Assembly (NCBI RefSeq): GCF_003347605.1
Contig: NZ_QDFZ01000016.1
Location: 82,637-141,663 of the forward strand
Length of the DNA: 59,027 bases
Origin: Chryseobacterium sp. KLBC 52
GTDB taxonomy: Bacteria; Bacteroidota; Bacteroidia; Flavobacteriales; Weeksellaceae
Direction of reading: 5' to 3'
In this document: piece by piece, positions 24,811 through 31,993 of the stretch
Numbering within the stretch: position 1 is the first letter of the stretch
How the letters are laid out: every line of letters begins with the position of its first letter
Position numbers and translations under genes: made by a program
The notes under the pieces: generated by a model
Databases searched by the model: none
Told to the model about the DNA's origin: nothing
Seen by the model: only the letters and a program-made list of their open reading frames with translations

Positions 24811-24981
24811 TTAGTTAAGAGGCTTCCTGCCGGTAAAAATATTGATCAGAACTACAATAATGGCAACAACCAAAAGTGTATGAATTAAACTTCCTGTATC
24901 CATACCCGGAATTATGCCAAGCATTCCCAGAAGCCAGACAGCGATGCAGATTACTGCAACAAGCCATAGTAAATTTCTCAT
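24811..24981 (-). CDS. lmo0937-family small membrane protein
   Basis: A 56-residue protein starting MRNLLWLVAVICIAVWLLGM. It has two hydrophobic segments (about 3-24 and 32-49) and a short basic tail GRKPLN. The first segment, rich in Leu, Trp and Val and ending in LLG, matches the lmo0937 family of tiny two-helix membrane proteins. Start and stop codons are clear. It lies downstream of the 105-residue protein on the same strand (43-base gap), so the two may be co-transcribed. Function unknown, often linked with envelope stress. Confidence 0.8.
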   Translation of the reverse strand: MRNLLWLVAVICIAVWLLGMLGIIPGMDTGSLIHTLLVVAIIVVLINIFTGRKPLN

Positions 24982-25024
24982 AATATTATTTTTTTGTGGT
25001 TAGTGTTATGTATAGTGGTTTCTC

Positions 25025-25342
25025 TTAGTGATGCCTTACCCCTTTATGGTGATATTGGGTGCTTTTATGATCAGCTTTATAGTTGGATTGAACATTGTCA
25101 ATGGTACTGCTGTAATTTTTATTGGAATACTGGTCATTATCTATCTGGGGCATGGAATAATGAAACTCCTTGCCGTTCTTATAAAGTGTATTATCGTAAG
25201 TACGGTAAATCTGATTTTCCTTATAAGTGTTTCCATCAGGAGCAAGATAAACTTTACTTTTCTTACTTTTTTTTCGCAGGCCCAGATAAAGCAAAGAACT
25301 TCCTGCTGCAAGAGCCAATGTAATTTTTACGATATTGTTCAT
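25025..25342 (-). CDS. Hypothetical membrane-anchored protein
   Basis: A 105-residue protein with one N-terminal hydrophobic segment (ITLALAAGSSLLYLGL) followed by a basic patch RKKSKKSK. The rest is polar, rich in Tyr, Asn and Asp, and ends in a His-rich tail (QYHHKGVRHH). The KVYLAPDGNTYKENQIYRTYDNTLYKNG stretch looks like a short beta-repeat. It resembles flavobacterial stress proteins of the YtxH-like type by layout only. It was preferred over two plus-strand frames in the same interval because those lack credible protein character. Confidence 0.65.
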   Translation of the reverse strand: MNNIVKITLALAAGSSLLYLGLRKKSKKSKVYLAPDGNTYKENQIYRTYDNTLYKNGKEFHYSMPQIDNDQYSNKNYSSTIDNVQSNYKADHKSTQYHHKGVRHH

Positions 25343-25722
25343 ACGATTGTTATTTTGATTTAAATAATTACAATTTTTTTGCCATTGGACAGAAATGTGG
25401 TACTTTTTTAAGCAGATCAGTAGTTTCTGTTCTTTTGATTACAAGAAAAGGAGTGGCTGGCAGACCCGGATTTGATCCGTTTTCAGAGCATTTCTCCGGT
25501 TTGCTTTCAATGGCCGGAATAGCCTTTGTCTTACTATTCGGAAATAATAAAATGGTTTATTTTTTTGTCTTATAAAATATAACCGGCACATCCAGGTATA
25601 GGATGCTATAATTTTTTCTATATTTATAAGAAGTAAGTAAATGTTTTACTAATAGTTAGAAAAATGGCTTGTGTTTGTATTGTACACTCTAAACATGCCT
25701 GTAAATATTATAAAAAAAGACA
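25343..25722. other. 380-bp intergenic region
   Basis: Divergent spacer. A frame is open at about 25378-25575 but has no credible start codon. No repeat or clear promoter was recognised. Confidence 0.35.
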
Positions 25723-26394
25723 ATGCCAGTAAACCTAATACCTCCGGACGGAGGCCTGTTATATAAAGAAACAGATATGTCTCAGTTTTTCCCTGAGCCT
25801 TTAAATGCCATAACAGCCCTGTTATTTTTAGCCATCGCCATTTTCTGGACTCTCAAAATGAAGGGGAACTTTAAAAGATATCCTTTTTTAAGCTACTGCC
25901 TGGTTTTATTATATATTGGTGCCATTGGGGGAACGGTTTACCATTCTTTCAGACAATGGCCGGTATTTATCATGATGGATTGGCTGCCTATTATGCTGCT
26001 CTGTCTGTCTGCCGGTTTTTATTTTATCGCGCAGAGTACCCGATGGTATTATGCTGTTGTCCTGGTTCTGATATATACAGCACTTATGGTAGGTTTGAGA
26101 AACTGGATTCTGGCAGATAACCCTTCTCTTTTTATCAATGTCAATTATGCCATTATGGCTTCATTTGTAGTTTTCTCGGTACTAAGGTATTTGATGTATA
26201 CCCAATGGAAAGCTGGCAAATGGGTGGGCTTTGCTGTATTGTCATTTGTGTTTGCACTGACCTTCCGGATCGCTGATAAATGGGAATGGTTCAGCTTCGG
26301 AACGCACTTTTTATGGCATACTTTCGGGGCGGTGGCGACGTTTTGTATGTTTAATTATATCAGTCTGACGCGGAATGAAATTAGGAAGACATAA
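25723..26394 (+). CDS. CREST-superfamily-like (alkaline-ceramidase-type) membrane protein
   Basis: A 223-residue protein with about seven transmembrane segments. After a short polar N-terminus (LIPPDGGLLYKETDM), the conserved-looking polar residues inside the membrane are GTVYHSFRQ, then MMDWLPI, and near the C-terminus HFLWHTFGAV. A His, an Asp and a late HxxxH in this order are the zinc-site pattern of the CREST superfamily (alkaline ceramidases, PAQR receptors, Per1). If correct, it is a membrane metal hydrolase acting on a lipid amide or similar substrate, perhaps a sphingolipid, which Bacteroidota make. The family call is inferred from motif order and topology. Confidence 0.65.
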   Translation: MPVNLIPPDGGLLYKETDMSQFFPEPLNAITALLFLAIAIFWTLKMKGNFKRYPFLSYCLVLLYIGAIGGTVYHSFRQWPVFIMMDWLPIMLLCLSAGFYFIAQSTRWYYAVVLVLIYTALMVGLRNWILADNPSLFINVNYAIMASFVVFSVLRYLMYTQWKAGKWVGFAVLSFVFALTFRIADKWEWFSFGTHFLWHTFGAVATFCMFNYISLTRNEIRKT

Positions 26395-26808
26395 GTTTTT
26401 AAATCTTTCATCAGTTCGTATCCGGAATTATTTTTAATGCAAAGTCCATTGATCATTTCGTTGTATTGTAAGTGTGCTAAGTGCTTCGATTTCGTCGCTC
26501 ATGAAGCGGTGCGCTTATCCATGCGTTTTGAGGAATCAGCAAAGTTGATTCTACATTTTTGCTATCTTAAAAATCATCAGTTTCAAAAATAAAAATCTCC
26601 GTCAAAAATATCATCCGTATATTATCTTTTTATTCATTAAACTCCTTAAAATTAGGGATTTTCCATCCTTATTTTTATTTGTAAGTTAGTGCCGCAAAAA
26701 TAATGCAGGATAAAAATATACAGAACGATTCTGATGAAGAAGGATTCGTATTGTTTTGTCTTTCACTATTTTAAAAAAATTATACACCCAAAAACTAAAT
26801 TTATTAAA
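26395..26808. other. 414-bp intergenic region with a dispersed repeat
   Basis: Contains a repeat at about 26465-26600, listed separately. No other gene is seen. The open frame that begins at 26734 and leads into the lipoprotein has no signal-like start and is not used. Confidence 0.4.
26465..26600 (+). repeat. Intergenic repeat, inverted copy near 31.8 kb
   Basis: Phrases GCGCTTATCCATGCG, GAATCAGCAAAGTTGATTCT and ATCATCAGTTTCAAAAAT correspond to ACGCTTATCCATACA, GAATCAACTCTGTTGATTCT and ATCAACAGTTTCAAAAAT on the minus strand at 31690-31850. Copies are diverged but collinear. Confidence 0.55.
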
Positions 26809-27447
26809 ATGAAGAAGACACTGATTATTCTATCAATAGGCGCTTTACTTGCTGCCTGCAACAAAAAGACTGAACAGAAAACAGAGGCAGCTAAGGATAC
26901 TGTCGCCATAGGAAATACGACAGCCGCAGAAAAATCTCCGGGAGAAACACATCAATTTGATATCAACTCTTTGCCGGTTTCCACCGCTGAAGTAGGAGAT
27001 TTTCCCTTTTTCAGTTTTCCCAAAGGACTGGACTTTCAAAACAAACCGGTACAAAGAAGCTTTGACATGCTGTATTTTCCACTTAATGGTGTAATGACAC
27101 CCGTAGAAGGAAAAGTATGGAAAACATATGTAGTCAATGCGAAAGGTAATACAGAAGAATGGTCATTGCCCTATTTTTTGAAAAGCTATGATGATGCTAT
27201 TACAAAAGCAGGTGGTGTAAAAATATTTGATGGTAAAGTTTCTCAGCAAGAGCTTGACAGAATAAAAGAAGAGGCCAAATACTTCGGTGAAGAAGGCTCC
27301 ATAGATTATTGGAATGAACCCGTAAAAGTGTATGTCATCAGAAGGTCAAATGGCGATGATATTTATATTCAGCTTTATGGAAATACCTCTACCGGAGCAA
27401 TACAGATTTTGCAGAAAGCCCCGGTTGAGCAAGGTACAAAACCATAG
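26809..27447 (+). CDS. Hypothetical lipoprotein
   Basis: A 212-residue lipoprotein starting at the ATG at 26809 with signal peptide MKKTLIILSIGALLAAC (lipobox LAAC) and a charged linker rich in Lys, Glu and Thr. The remaining domain contains FPFFSFPKGLDFQNKPVQRS, a middle with VEGKVWKTYV, and a C-terminal part VKVYVIRRSNGDDIYIQLYG. It resembles the N-terminal module found before OmpA domains in some outer-membrane proteins, but no OmpA domain is present. The function is not known. A terminator follows at 27511. Confidence 0.7.
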   Translation: MKKTLIILSIGALLAACNKKTEQKTEAAKDTVAIGNTTAAEKSPGETHQFDINSLPVSTAEVGDFPFFSFPKGLDFQNKPVQRSFDMLYFPLNGVMTPVEGKVWKTYVVNAKGNTEEWSLPYFLKSYDDAITKAGGVKIFDGKVSQQELDRIKEEAKYFGEEGSIDYWNEPVKVYVIRRSNGDDIYIQLYGNTSTGAIQILQKAPVEQGTKP

Positions 27448-27510
27448 AGTGAAGATGGTGAAAATATAAGGTAAATCCTCTAACAATAGAGAATTGAAGA
27501 TTATTTGCTT

Positions 27511-27540
27511 AAAATCCCAACGAAAAGCTGGGATTTTTTT
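27511..27540 (+). terminator. Intrinsic terminator
   Basis: AAAATCCCA (27511-27519) pairs with TGGGATTTT (27529-27537), loop ACGAAAAGC, then T residues. Its left edge shares AAAATCCCAAC with the terminator at 30716. Confidence 0.8.
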
Positions 27541-27614
27541 GTTTTGATTTGTGCTAAGGAGATGATCCTGATTTCAAGCTGATAACATAAGTTGTAAACC
27601 TTAGGAAAAATCGA

Positions 27615-27965
27615 TTAAAATAAATTTACTTGTTCAAATCTTGACAAGTATTTAGGGTTTGTTGTAAGGTACCATGCTTTAACGCCTGTTTCCTTACATT
27701 TCTTTTTTTCCAATTCCCAAAGCTTTCCTGCTTTTTCTAGATATCTTTTGTACCTGCAAATATTCTTTTGAGGAATGCCAGTTGCCTTAGCTATCATTGA
27801 AGCTGTTGCAATATTGCTTTGTAAATATTGAAATATTATTTTCAATTGATTTTCAAAATATAGATGCTGGTTACTCTTTTGAAAAAGCAAAATTTTTGGA
27901 TTATCAAATTCTTTAGTTAGCTGCATTTCTGTTTTTGGGAAATGCTTAATTTTTAATGTTTTCAT
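27615..27965 (-). CDS. Winged-helix-like hypothetical protein
   Basis: A 116-residue protein. Its C-terminal half reads as a helix-turn-helix with a wing (IATASMIAKATGIPQKNICR, then YKRYLEKAGKLWELEKKKC, then GVKAWYLTTN), so it probably binds DNA. It is encoded 75 bases downstream of the 853-residue orphan on the same strand, and an inverted repeat lies directly before its start. High Lys, Asn and Ile content fits its AT-rich neighbourhood. It may regulate the pair. Homologous families are not recognised by name. Confidence 0.65.
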   Translation of the reverse strand: MKTLKIKHFPKTEMQLTKEFDNPKILLFQKSNQHLYFENQLKIIFQYLQSNIATASMIAKATGIPQKNICRYKRYLEKAGKLWELEKKKCKETGVKAWYLTTNPKYLSRFEQVNLF

Positions 27966-27969
27966 TATA

Positions 27970-27995
27970 CAAAGTATTTATTGTTTTATACTTTG
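27970..27995. promoter_or_regulatory. Inverted repeat upstream of the winged-helix gene
   Basis: CAAAGTAT (27970-27977) and ATACTTTG (27988-27995) are perfect inverted copies separated by 10 bases, immediately 5' of the minus-strand ATG at 27965. ATACTTTG read on the minus strand is close to a -7 box, so this is a candidate autoregulatory operator. Confidence 0.5.
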
Positions 27996-28040
27996 CAATA
28001 TTATGGGGGGCATTTAGGGGCAGCAATAAGGGCGTACTCC

Positions 28041-30602
28041 CTATTTTAATTTTTCATAGTCCCTTATTACCTTTTCTTTATGTTTAAAGGCTGTGTAACG
28101 GGTCTTGTTTTCGGTTGAGTTTTTCAAAAGGCTATTAATATTACCTTTAACAGCTCTGCCTTCCTTATCACTATTAAACCATTTGGAAACTTCGATGTGT
28201 AATCTATATTTAGTATTAAAGTGGTTTCTCTCTAAGTAAGTGAAATAATCTAAATAATCAAGCATAGCTACTACATAAGGTAATTTACTGTCACTTATCA
28301 ATTGAACTAAAATATTCTGATTTTTTTCCGAAAGCCGTTTCAATTTATCAAGTTCAAAAAAACCATAGATGTATAAGATTTCGCTTAATATTTGTGCTTT
28401 GGTTTTTAATTGTTCAGTTTGCTTTGAATTATAGTTTCTATCAAGATCTCTTTTCTTTAATCCTTCTAAAGTTTTTAAATGTATGTCTACATCAACTATT
28501 GACTTTTTATGAAACTCTTGTAGTTCGTAGAACTTATCTTCAATAAGAGAGTTTCCTACACCTTCAATCACACATCCTTTATCTATTTTAGAGTTTAAAG
28601 CAATGGAACAAATACTTTTTATCTGATTAAATTGGCGCTCTAGTAAATCATATTCAGAGGTTTGCAATGGCTTTTCTGTTGCCGATAACATTTTTGAAAC
28701 CAAATCTGAAAGTTGTTCTTCTCCATTTTTTAAATTCTTTTCATACCTCTGGTAAATAGACTGGTTATGCATTTCACATTTTTTTTTCCGTGTATCCCAA
28801 TCATCATCAATATTAAAATCATGCGGTGTCGAAAAATAACCAATAGTCTGTGTGTTTTTCTTAGTATAAATTTCTCTTTTTTCTTCTAACCATCCTTTAT
28901 AAAGAAAGTACTTTGCGTAAGTCAGCAAAGAATTGTTTTTTTGCCCATAATTAAAGTATGTATGATAACTATAGTATGGTAAATTAGCATTTTCATAATA
29001 TCTATTTGCTAGTCTTAAGTATTCTAAATAATCTGATGTATCTTTATTTTCAAAAGCAGCTAGAGTTGACAATTTATTTGCTTCTTCTATGAATCTGTAT
29101 ATAGGCTTTAGCTCATCTTCGATTATTTTTAAATTTATGTTATTCCCGTATTTTTGTGAAAAAATTTCTTTTAGATATTCAAATCTTTTCTGGGCATCAT
29201 ATTTTTTTAATCGCTCAATTGCTTCCTCTCTGTTTTTTGGTTCTGGGATTTGAGAGCAGTTATCTCCTTCTTTTATTCCAATTTGTTTAAAAAATAGATT
29301 TTTTTCAAGATCTTCTTCAGCTACATCTCTAGAAACTCTTATAGATTGTTCATAGTCTTGTGATTCTGACAAATTTTTGAATTCCTCTAGTTTTGAATTT
29401 AAAAAAGATTGTCTTTTGTCCAAGGTGTTTAAAAATTGTTTTTTGAAGTTACAAGGCTCATTTCCAGTATCACCTAAAATTGACATTTCATTGTAAACAG
29501 GTTTATCTAATTCTTTTAAAAGTGATTTACATTTTTCTAACTCACTTTTAATAAAATCAATTTTATTAACATCAATATTCGAATTGATAAACTCCTCTTG
29601 TAAACTCTGAAATTTTTCTTTGTACCTCTCAGTTTGAAGAAATAAGTTGTTTGTATTTTCTAAATATATTCTAAATAGTTCGATCTTTAAGTATCCCAAT
29701 AAAATATTAACATTCATTGTCATTGGGGTTTCTAATTCAGGAGATCCAATATTTAAATCCAAATAGTCTTTAAACATTCTTTCTATTGACAATTCGTTGG
29801 TTCCACTAATTAGCCTTGAAATATTGATTTCAGATTTTAGAAAATCATTGAGCTTACTTGTATTTTGTGCTTTACACTGTTTCAATATCTCAGCTTGTAT
29901 AGTTAACAATGAGAGGCTAATATCTTGAGAAAATTCAAAAATATTTTTGTCATTTATTAACCAGTTATTTATATCAAATTCGAATTCAATGGATTTACCT
30001 TTCAATTTATTGACTGCATTTCTAATTCCTTGAATATCTAAACTTTCAATGGTAACCATATGCCTATTGAATTGTATTTCTTTACTTTTATTAATCTTAA
30101 GTTTATCTTCTAAAGATAGAAAAGGCTTAAAACAATCAAGTAAAATTTCATTAAAATCTTTAACCAGACCATAGGGTAAAAAATTGTCTAGACTTAGTTT
30201 TAAATTTTCTAAAATCGAAACGTATTTTTCTTTTGCTTCTATAATTAATTTAACATCCTCTTTATCATACTTTTGAGTTTCCACAAGTATTATAAATTCT
30301 CCAATATGATAAAAATGATCATTACCAATATTATTTAAGTCTGTAATTTCTAATTCATTTATTTTTTCGTTAATAGTATTTTTACATTCTCGATGAAAAA
30401 TATCTTTTAGCTTATTACCTTTTTCAGCTATTTCTTCTCTTTCAAATTTATGTTCAAAATTTGTTTTAGGATCCAAATCATGATATATTTTTCTTAACTC
30501 AGTAATCTCATCAAGTAATCTTTCTTGTTTGTTAAAATTCTCGATATTTGAATACAAAAAATCGATAAAACTAAATATATCTTTAACTCTTTCTGTTATC
30601 AT
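28041..30602 (-). CDS. Unrecognised 853-residue protein in an AT-rich patch
   Basis: Large soluble protein without signal peptide or membrane segment, very rich in Lys, Asn, Ile, Glu and Leu, consistent with markedly AT-rich coding DNA compared with neighbours. The sequence is predicted helical almost throughout, with coiled-coil-like stretches (FQSLQEEFINSNIDVNKIDF, EKCKSLLKELDKP). No nuclease, NTPase, kinase or toxin motif is seen. The last 100 residues (LSEILYIYGFFELDKLKRLS, then WFNSDKEGRAVKGNINSLLK) form a separate-looking module. With the small winged-helix gene downstream and short direct repeats on both sides, it looks like horizontally acquired cargo. Function unknown. Confidence 0.7.
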   Translation of the reverse strand: MITERVKDIFSFIDFLYSNIENFNKQERLLDEITELRKIYHDLDPKTNFEHKFEREEIAEKGNKLKDIFHRECKNTINEKINELEITDLNNIGNDHFYHIGEFIILVETQKYDKEDVKLIIEAKEKYVSILENLKLSLDNFLPYGLVKDFNEILLDCFKPFLSLEDKLKINKSKEIQFNRHMVTIESLDIQGIRNAVNKLKGKSIEFEFDINNWLINDKNIFEFSQDISLSLLTIQAEILKQCKAQNTSKLNDFLKSEINISRLISGTNELSIERMFKDYLDLNIGSPELETPMTMNVNILLGYLKIELFRIYLENTNNLFLQTERYKEKFQSLQEEFINSNIDVNKIDFIKSELEKCKSLLKELDKPVYNEMSILGDTGNEPCNFKKQFLNTLDKRQSFLNSKLEEFKNLSESQDYEQSIRVSRDVAEEDLEKNLFFKQIGIKEGDNCSQIPEPKNREEAIERLKKYDAQKRFEYLKEIFSQKYGNNINLKIIEDELKPIYRFIEEANKLSTLAAFENKDTSDYLEYLRLANRYYENANLPYYSYHTYFNYGQKNNSLLTYAKYFLYKGWLEEKREIYTKKNTQTIGYFSTPHDFNIDDDWDTRKKKCEMHNQSIYQRYEKNLKNGEEQLSDLVSKMLSATEKPLQTSEYDLLERQFNQIKSICSIALNSKIDKGCVIEGVGNSLIEDKFYELQEFHKKSIVDVDIHLKTLEGLKKRDLDRNYNSKQTEQLKTKAQILSEILYIYGFFELDKLKRLSEKNQNILVQLISDSKLPYVVAMLDYLDYFTYLERNHFNTKYRLHIEVSKWFNSDKEGRAVKGNINSLLKNSTENKTRYTAFKHKEKVIRDYEKLK

Positions 30603-30715
30603 TTTCTTGGTTTATGTTTTTCAAATTTATCTAAAATATTACTATGTTATAGCGTTCATAACATATAAGAGAAGTAAGTAAAATATCAAAACTAATTTAC
30701 AGTTTTTTGCAAAAT

Positions 30716-30741
30716 AAAAATCCCAACTCTCGTCAGGATTT
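30716..30741 (-). terminator. Terminator of the HTH gene
   Basis: Read on the minus strand, AAATCC and GGATTT pair around a 12-base loop and are followed by TTTATTTT. It lies just after the stop of the HTH gene at 30765. Confidence 0.55.
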
Positions 30742-30764
30742 ATCAATTATATTGTTTTAGTAAT

Positions 30765-30986
30765 CTATATTCCAACCATTTTAAAAAAGCTGGTAAGAGT
30801 TAAATTTCTGGCATGGCAGATTCGCATTATAGTAAGAAGAGCAATTTGATAATCTTTATCATCTTTTATTCTTCGAACGGTTTTTTCATCAATATTATGA
30901 TCTACTGCAAATTTGCTGTTATTGTTCATAGGGATAACCCATTCATCCCTTATAAATTCAACAATTTGTCTATTTGCTTCTGTCAT
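30765..30986 (-). CDS. Small helix-turn-helix protein
   Basis: A 73-residue protein from the ATG at 30986 (MTEANRQIVEFIRDEWV). The centre (NNNSKFAVDHNIDEKTVRRIKDDKDYQIALLTIMRICHARNLTLTSFF) has the helix spacing of Xre/Cro-type DNA-binding domains. A longer frame to 31079 would begin inside the divergent promoter and adds non-family residues. It is divergent from the 179-residue gene, and a perfect palindrome lies between them. It probably represses both. Confidence 0.7.
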   Translation of the reverse strand: MTEANRQIVEFIRDEWVIPMNNNSKFAVDHNIDEKTVRRIKDDKDYQIALLTIMRICHARNLTLTSFFKMVGI

Positions 30987-31020
30987 AGAAACAAATAAAT
31001 TACATATTCTTATAAAAATC

Positions 31021-31036
31021 TCGGACTTGAGTCCGA
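31021..31036. promoter_or_regulatory. Palindromic operator between divergent genes
   Basis: TCGGACTTGAGTCCGA has perfect 7-base arms (TCGGACT/AGTCCGA) around a 2-base centre. It is GC-rich in an AT-rich spacer and lies 35 bases from one start codon and 42 from the other. It is the likely binding site of the small HTH protein. Confidence 0.65.
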
Positions 31037-31077
31037 ATGTTTGTGTTTTTTTATTACATTTATAAAAAAATACAAAC

Positions 31078-31617
31078 ATGAAAAAAAGTAGAACAAACTT
31101 TGATCCCCGCTTTCGGGCAGAAAAGAAGAACTCCGGGTTGCAGCTGATGGAAAATTTCTTTCAGTTCAATGAGCTGGATGTTTCCAAAGAAAGGCTCAGC
31201 AACATTATGAATTATGCGGTAAAGAGAAACAGCTGGATCCATGAAGATCCGGCGGTGATCTTTGAGTTTCATCAATCGATGAGGTCGTTGATCCGGGCAG
31301 GCTATCTCATGATGCTGAAGGAAAGAAAATGGACGGTCGATACACAGCCGGAAAAGATTTCCCCATGGGTACTTGGTCTGCTTTCGGAGCAGGAATACCG
31401 GAATCCTCTGATGGTTTTCAAAAAAGCATTCAGAGCCTACAGCATCAAAGAGTTTGATTATTTTATGTCCGGAATTGTCTATTTTTCAATGGGGGTCTAT
31501 GAAAACCTACCGGAAAGAAATATTGTGATGCCTTACATTCATACGGTTAAAATGCTGGATGCCGCACACCTTATTCTTCAGAGAAGGAGAGAAAAGAAGG
31601 GGACTGAGACCAGGTAA
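31078..31617 (+). CDS. Hypothetical protein divergent from an HTH regulator
   Basis: A 179-residue soluble, largely helical protein (FQFNELDVSKERLSNIMNYAVKR, then ALGLL-like turns, ending HLILQRRREKKG). No signal peptide, membrane segment or catalytic motif is seen. Codon use looks like that of ordinary neighbours rather than the AT-rich patch. An extra inverted repeat GTTTGT (31039-31044)/ACAAAC (31072-31077) abuts its ATG. It is probably controlled by the divergently encoded small HTH protein. Function unknown. Confidence 0.7.
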   Translation: MKKSRTNFDPRFRAEKKNSGLQLMENFFQFNELDVSKERLSNIMNYAVKRNSWIHEDPAVIFEFHQSMRSLIRAGYLMMLKERKWTVDTQPEKISPWVLGLLSEQEYRNPLMVFKKAFRAYSIKEFDYFMSGIVYFSMGVYENLPERNIVMPYIHTVKMLDAAHLILQRRREKKGTETR

Positions 31618-31689
31618 GAATAAGAAAGTTGTTTGTGTCTAACCTATTGTAAGCGGTTGATAAAGTTGATTAAATATACTGATCTGTTT

Positions 31690-31850
31690 TTCTGACGCAA
31701 AGCTTACATTTTTGAAACTGTTGATTGTAATAAAGCAAAGGAAAGGAAAGAATCAACAGAGTTGATTCAATGAAGTGTATGGATAAGCGTATCGATTTAT
31801 CATCGACAAAGCCGCAGCACTTTGCCTGCTTAGAATAAAGGAGAATTGTT
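31690..31850 (-). repeat. Intergenic repeat, inverted partner of the 26.5-kb copy
   Basis: On the minus strand it reads ACGCTTATCCATACA, GAATCAACTCTGTTGATTCT and ATCAACAGTTTCAAAAAT, in the same order as at 26465-26600. The two copies face each other across the 27-31 kb patch. Confidence 0.55.
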
Positions 31851-31947
31851 GATGAACTTTGCGTTTATCTTTTCTTATCTTCACACTATGATTTTGCGAA
31901 AAATATAAGAGAATATTTGGTGTTGCCGAATGCTTTTTCTTTTATGG

Positions 31948-31976
31948 TTGAAAGAAAGATGATTTACTTATATTTG
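31948..31976 (+). promoter_or_regulatory. Flavobacterial promoter of the PIG-L operon
   Basis: TTG (31948-31950), an 18-base spacer and TATATTTG (31969-31976) match the consensus completely. The start codon follows 17 bases later. Confidence 0.75.
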
Positions 31977-31993
31977 CCGCAAAGCAAATTTAA

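Larger units (their letters stand above)
31618..31993. other. 376-bp intergenic region with repeat and promoter
   Basis: Contains the inverted partner of the repeat at 26465-26600 (about 31690-31850) and the PIG-L operon promoter. No gene is seen. Confidence 0.5.

Noticed and set aside
24994..25363. Plus-strand frames opposite the 105-residue minus-strand gene
   Set aside because: They are rich in Cys, Trp and Tyr with no domain pattern, while the minus strand shows a clean membrane anchor, basic patch and His-rich tail.
25378..25575. Open frame between the 105-residue gene and the CREST-like gene
   Set aside because: It lacks a credible start codon and resembles no protein family.
28041..30602. 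Known phage-defence effector
   Set aside because: No ATPase, nuclease, reverse transcriptase, TIR or protease motif could be seen, so naming a system would be invention.
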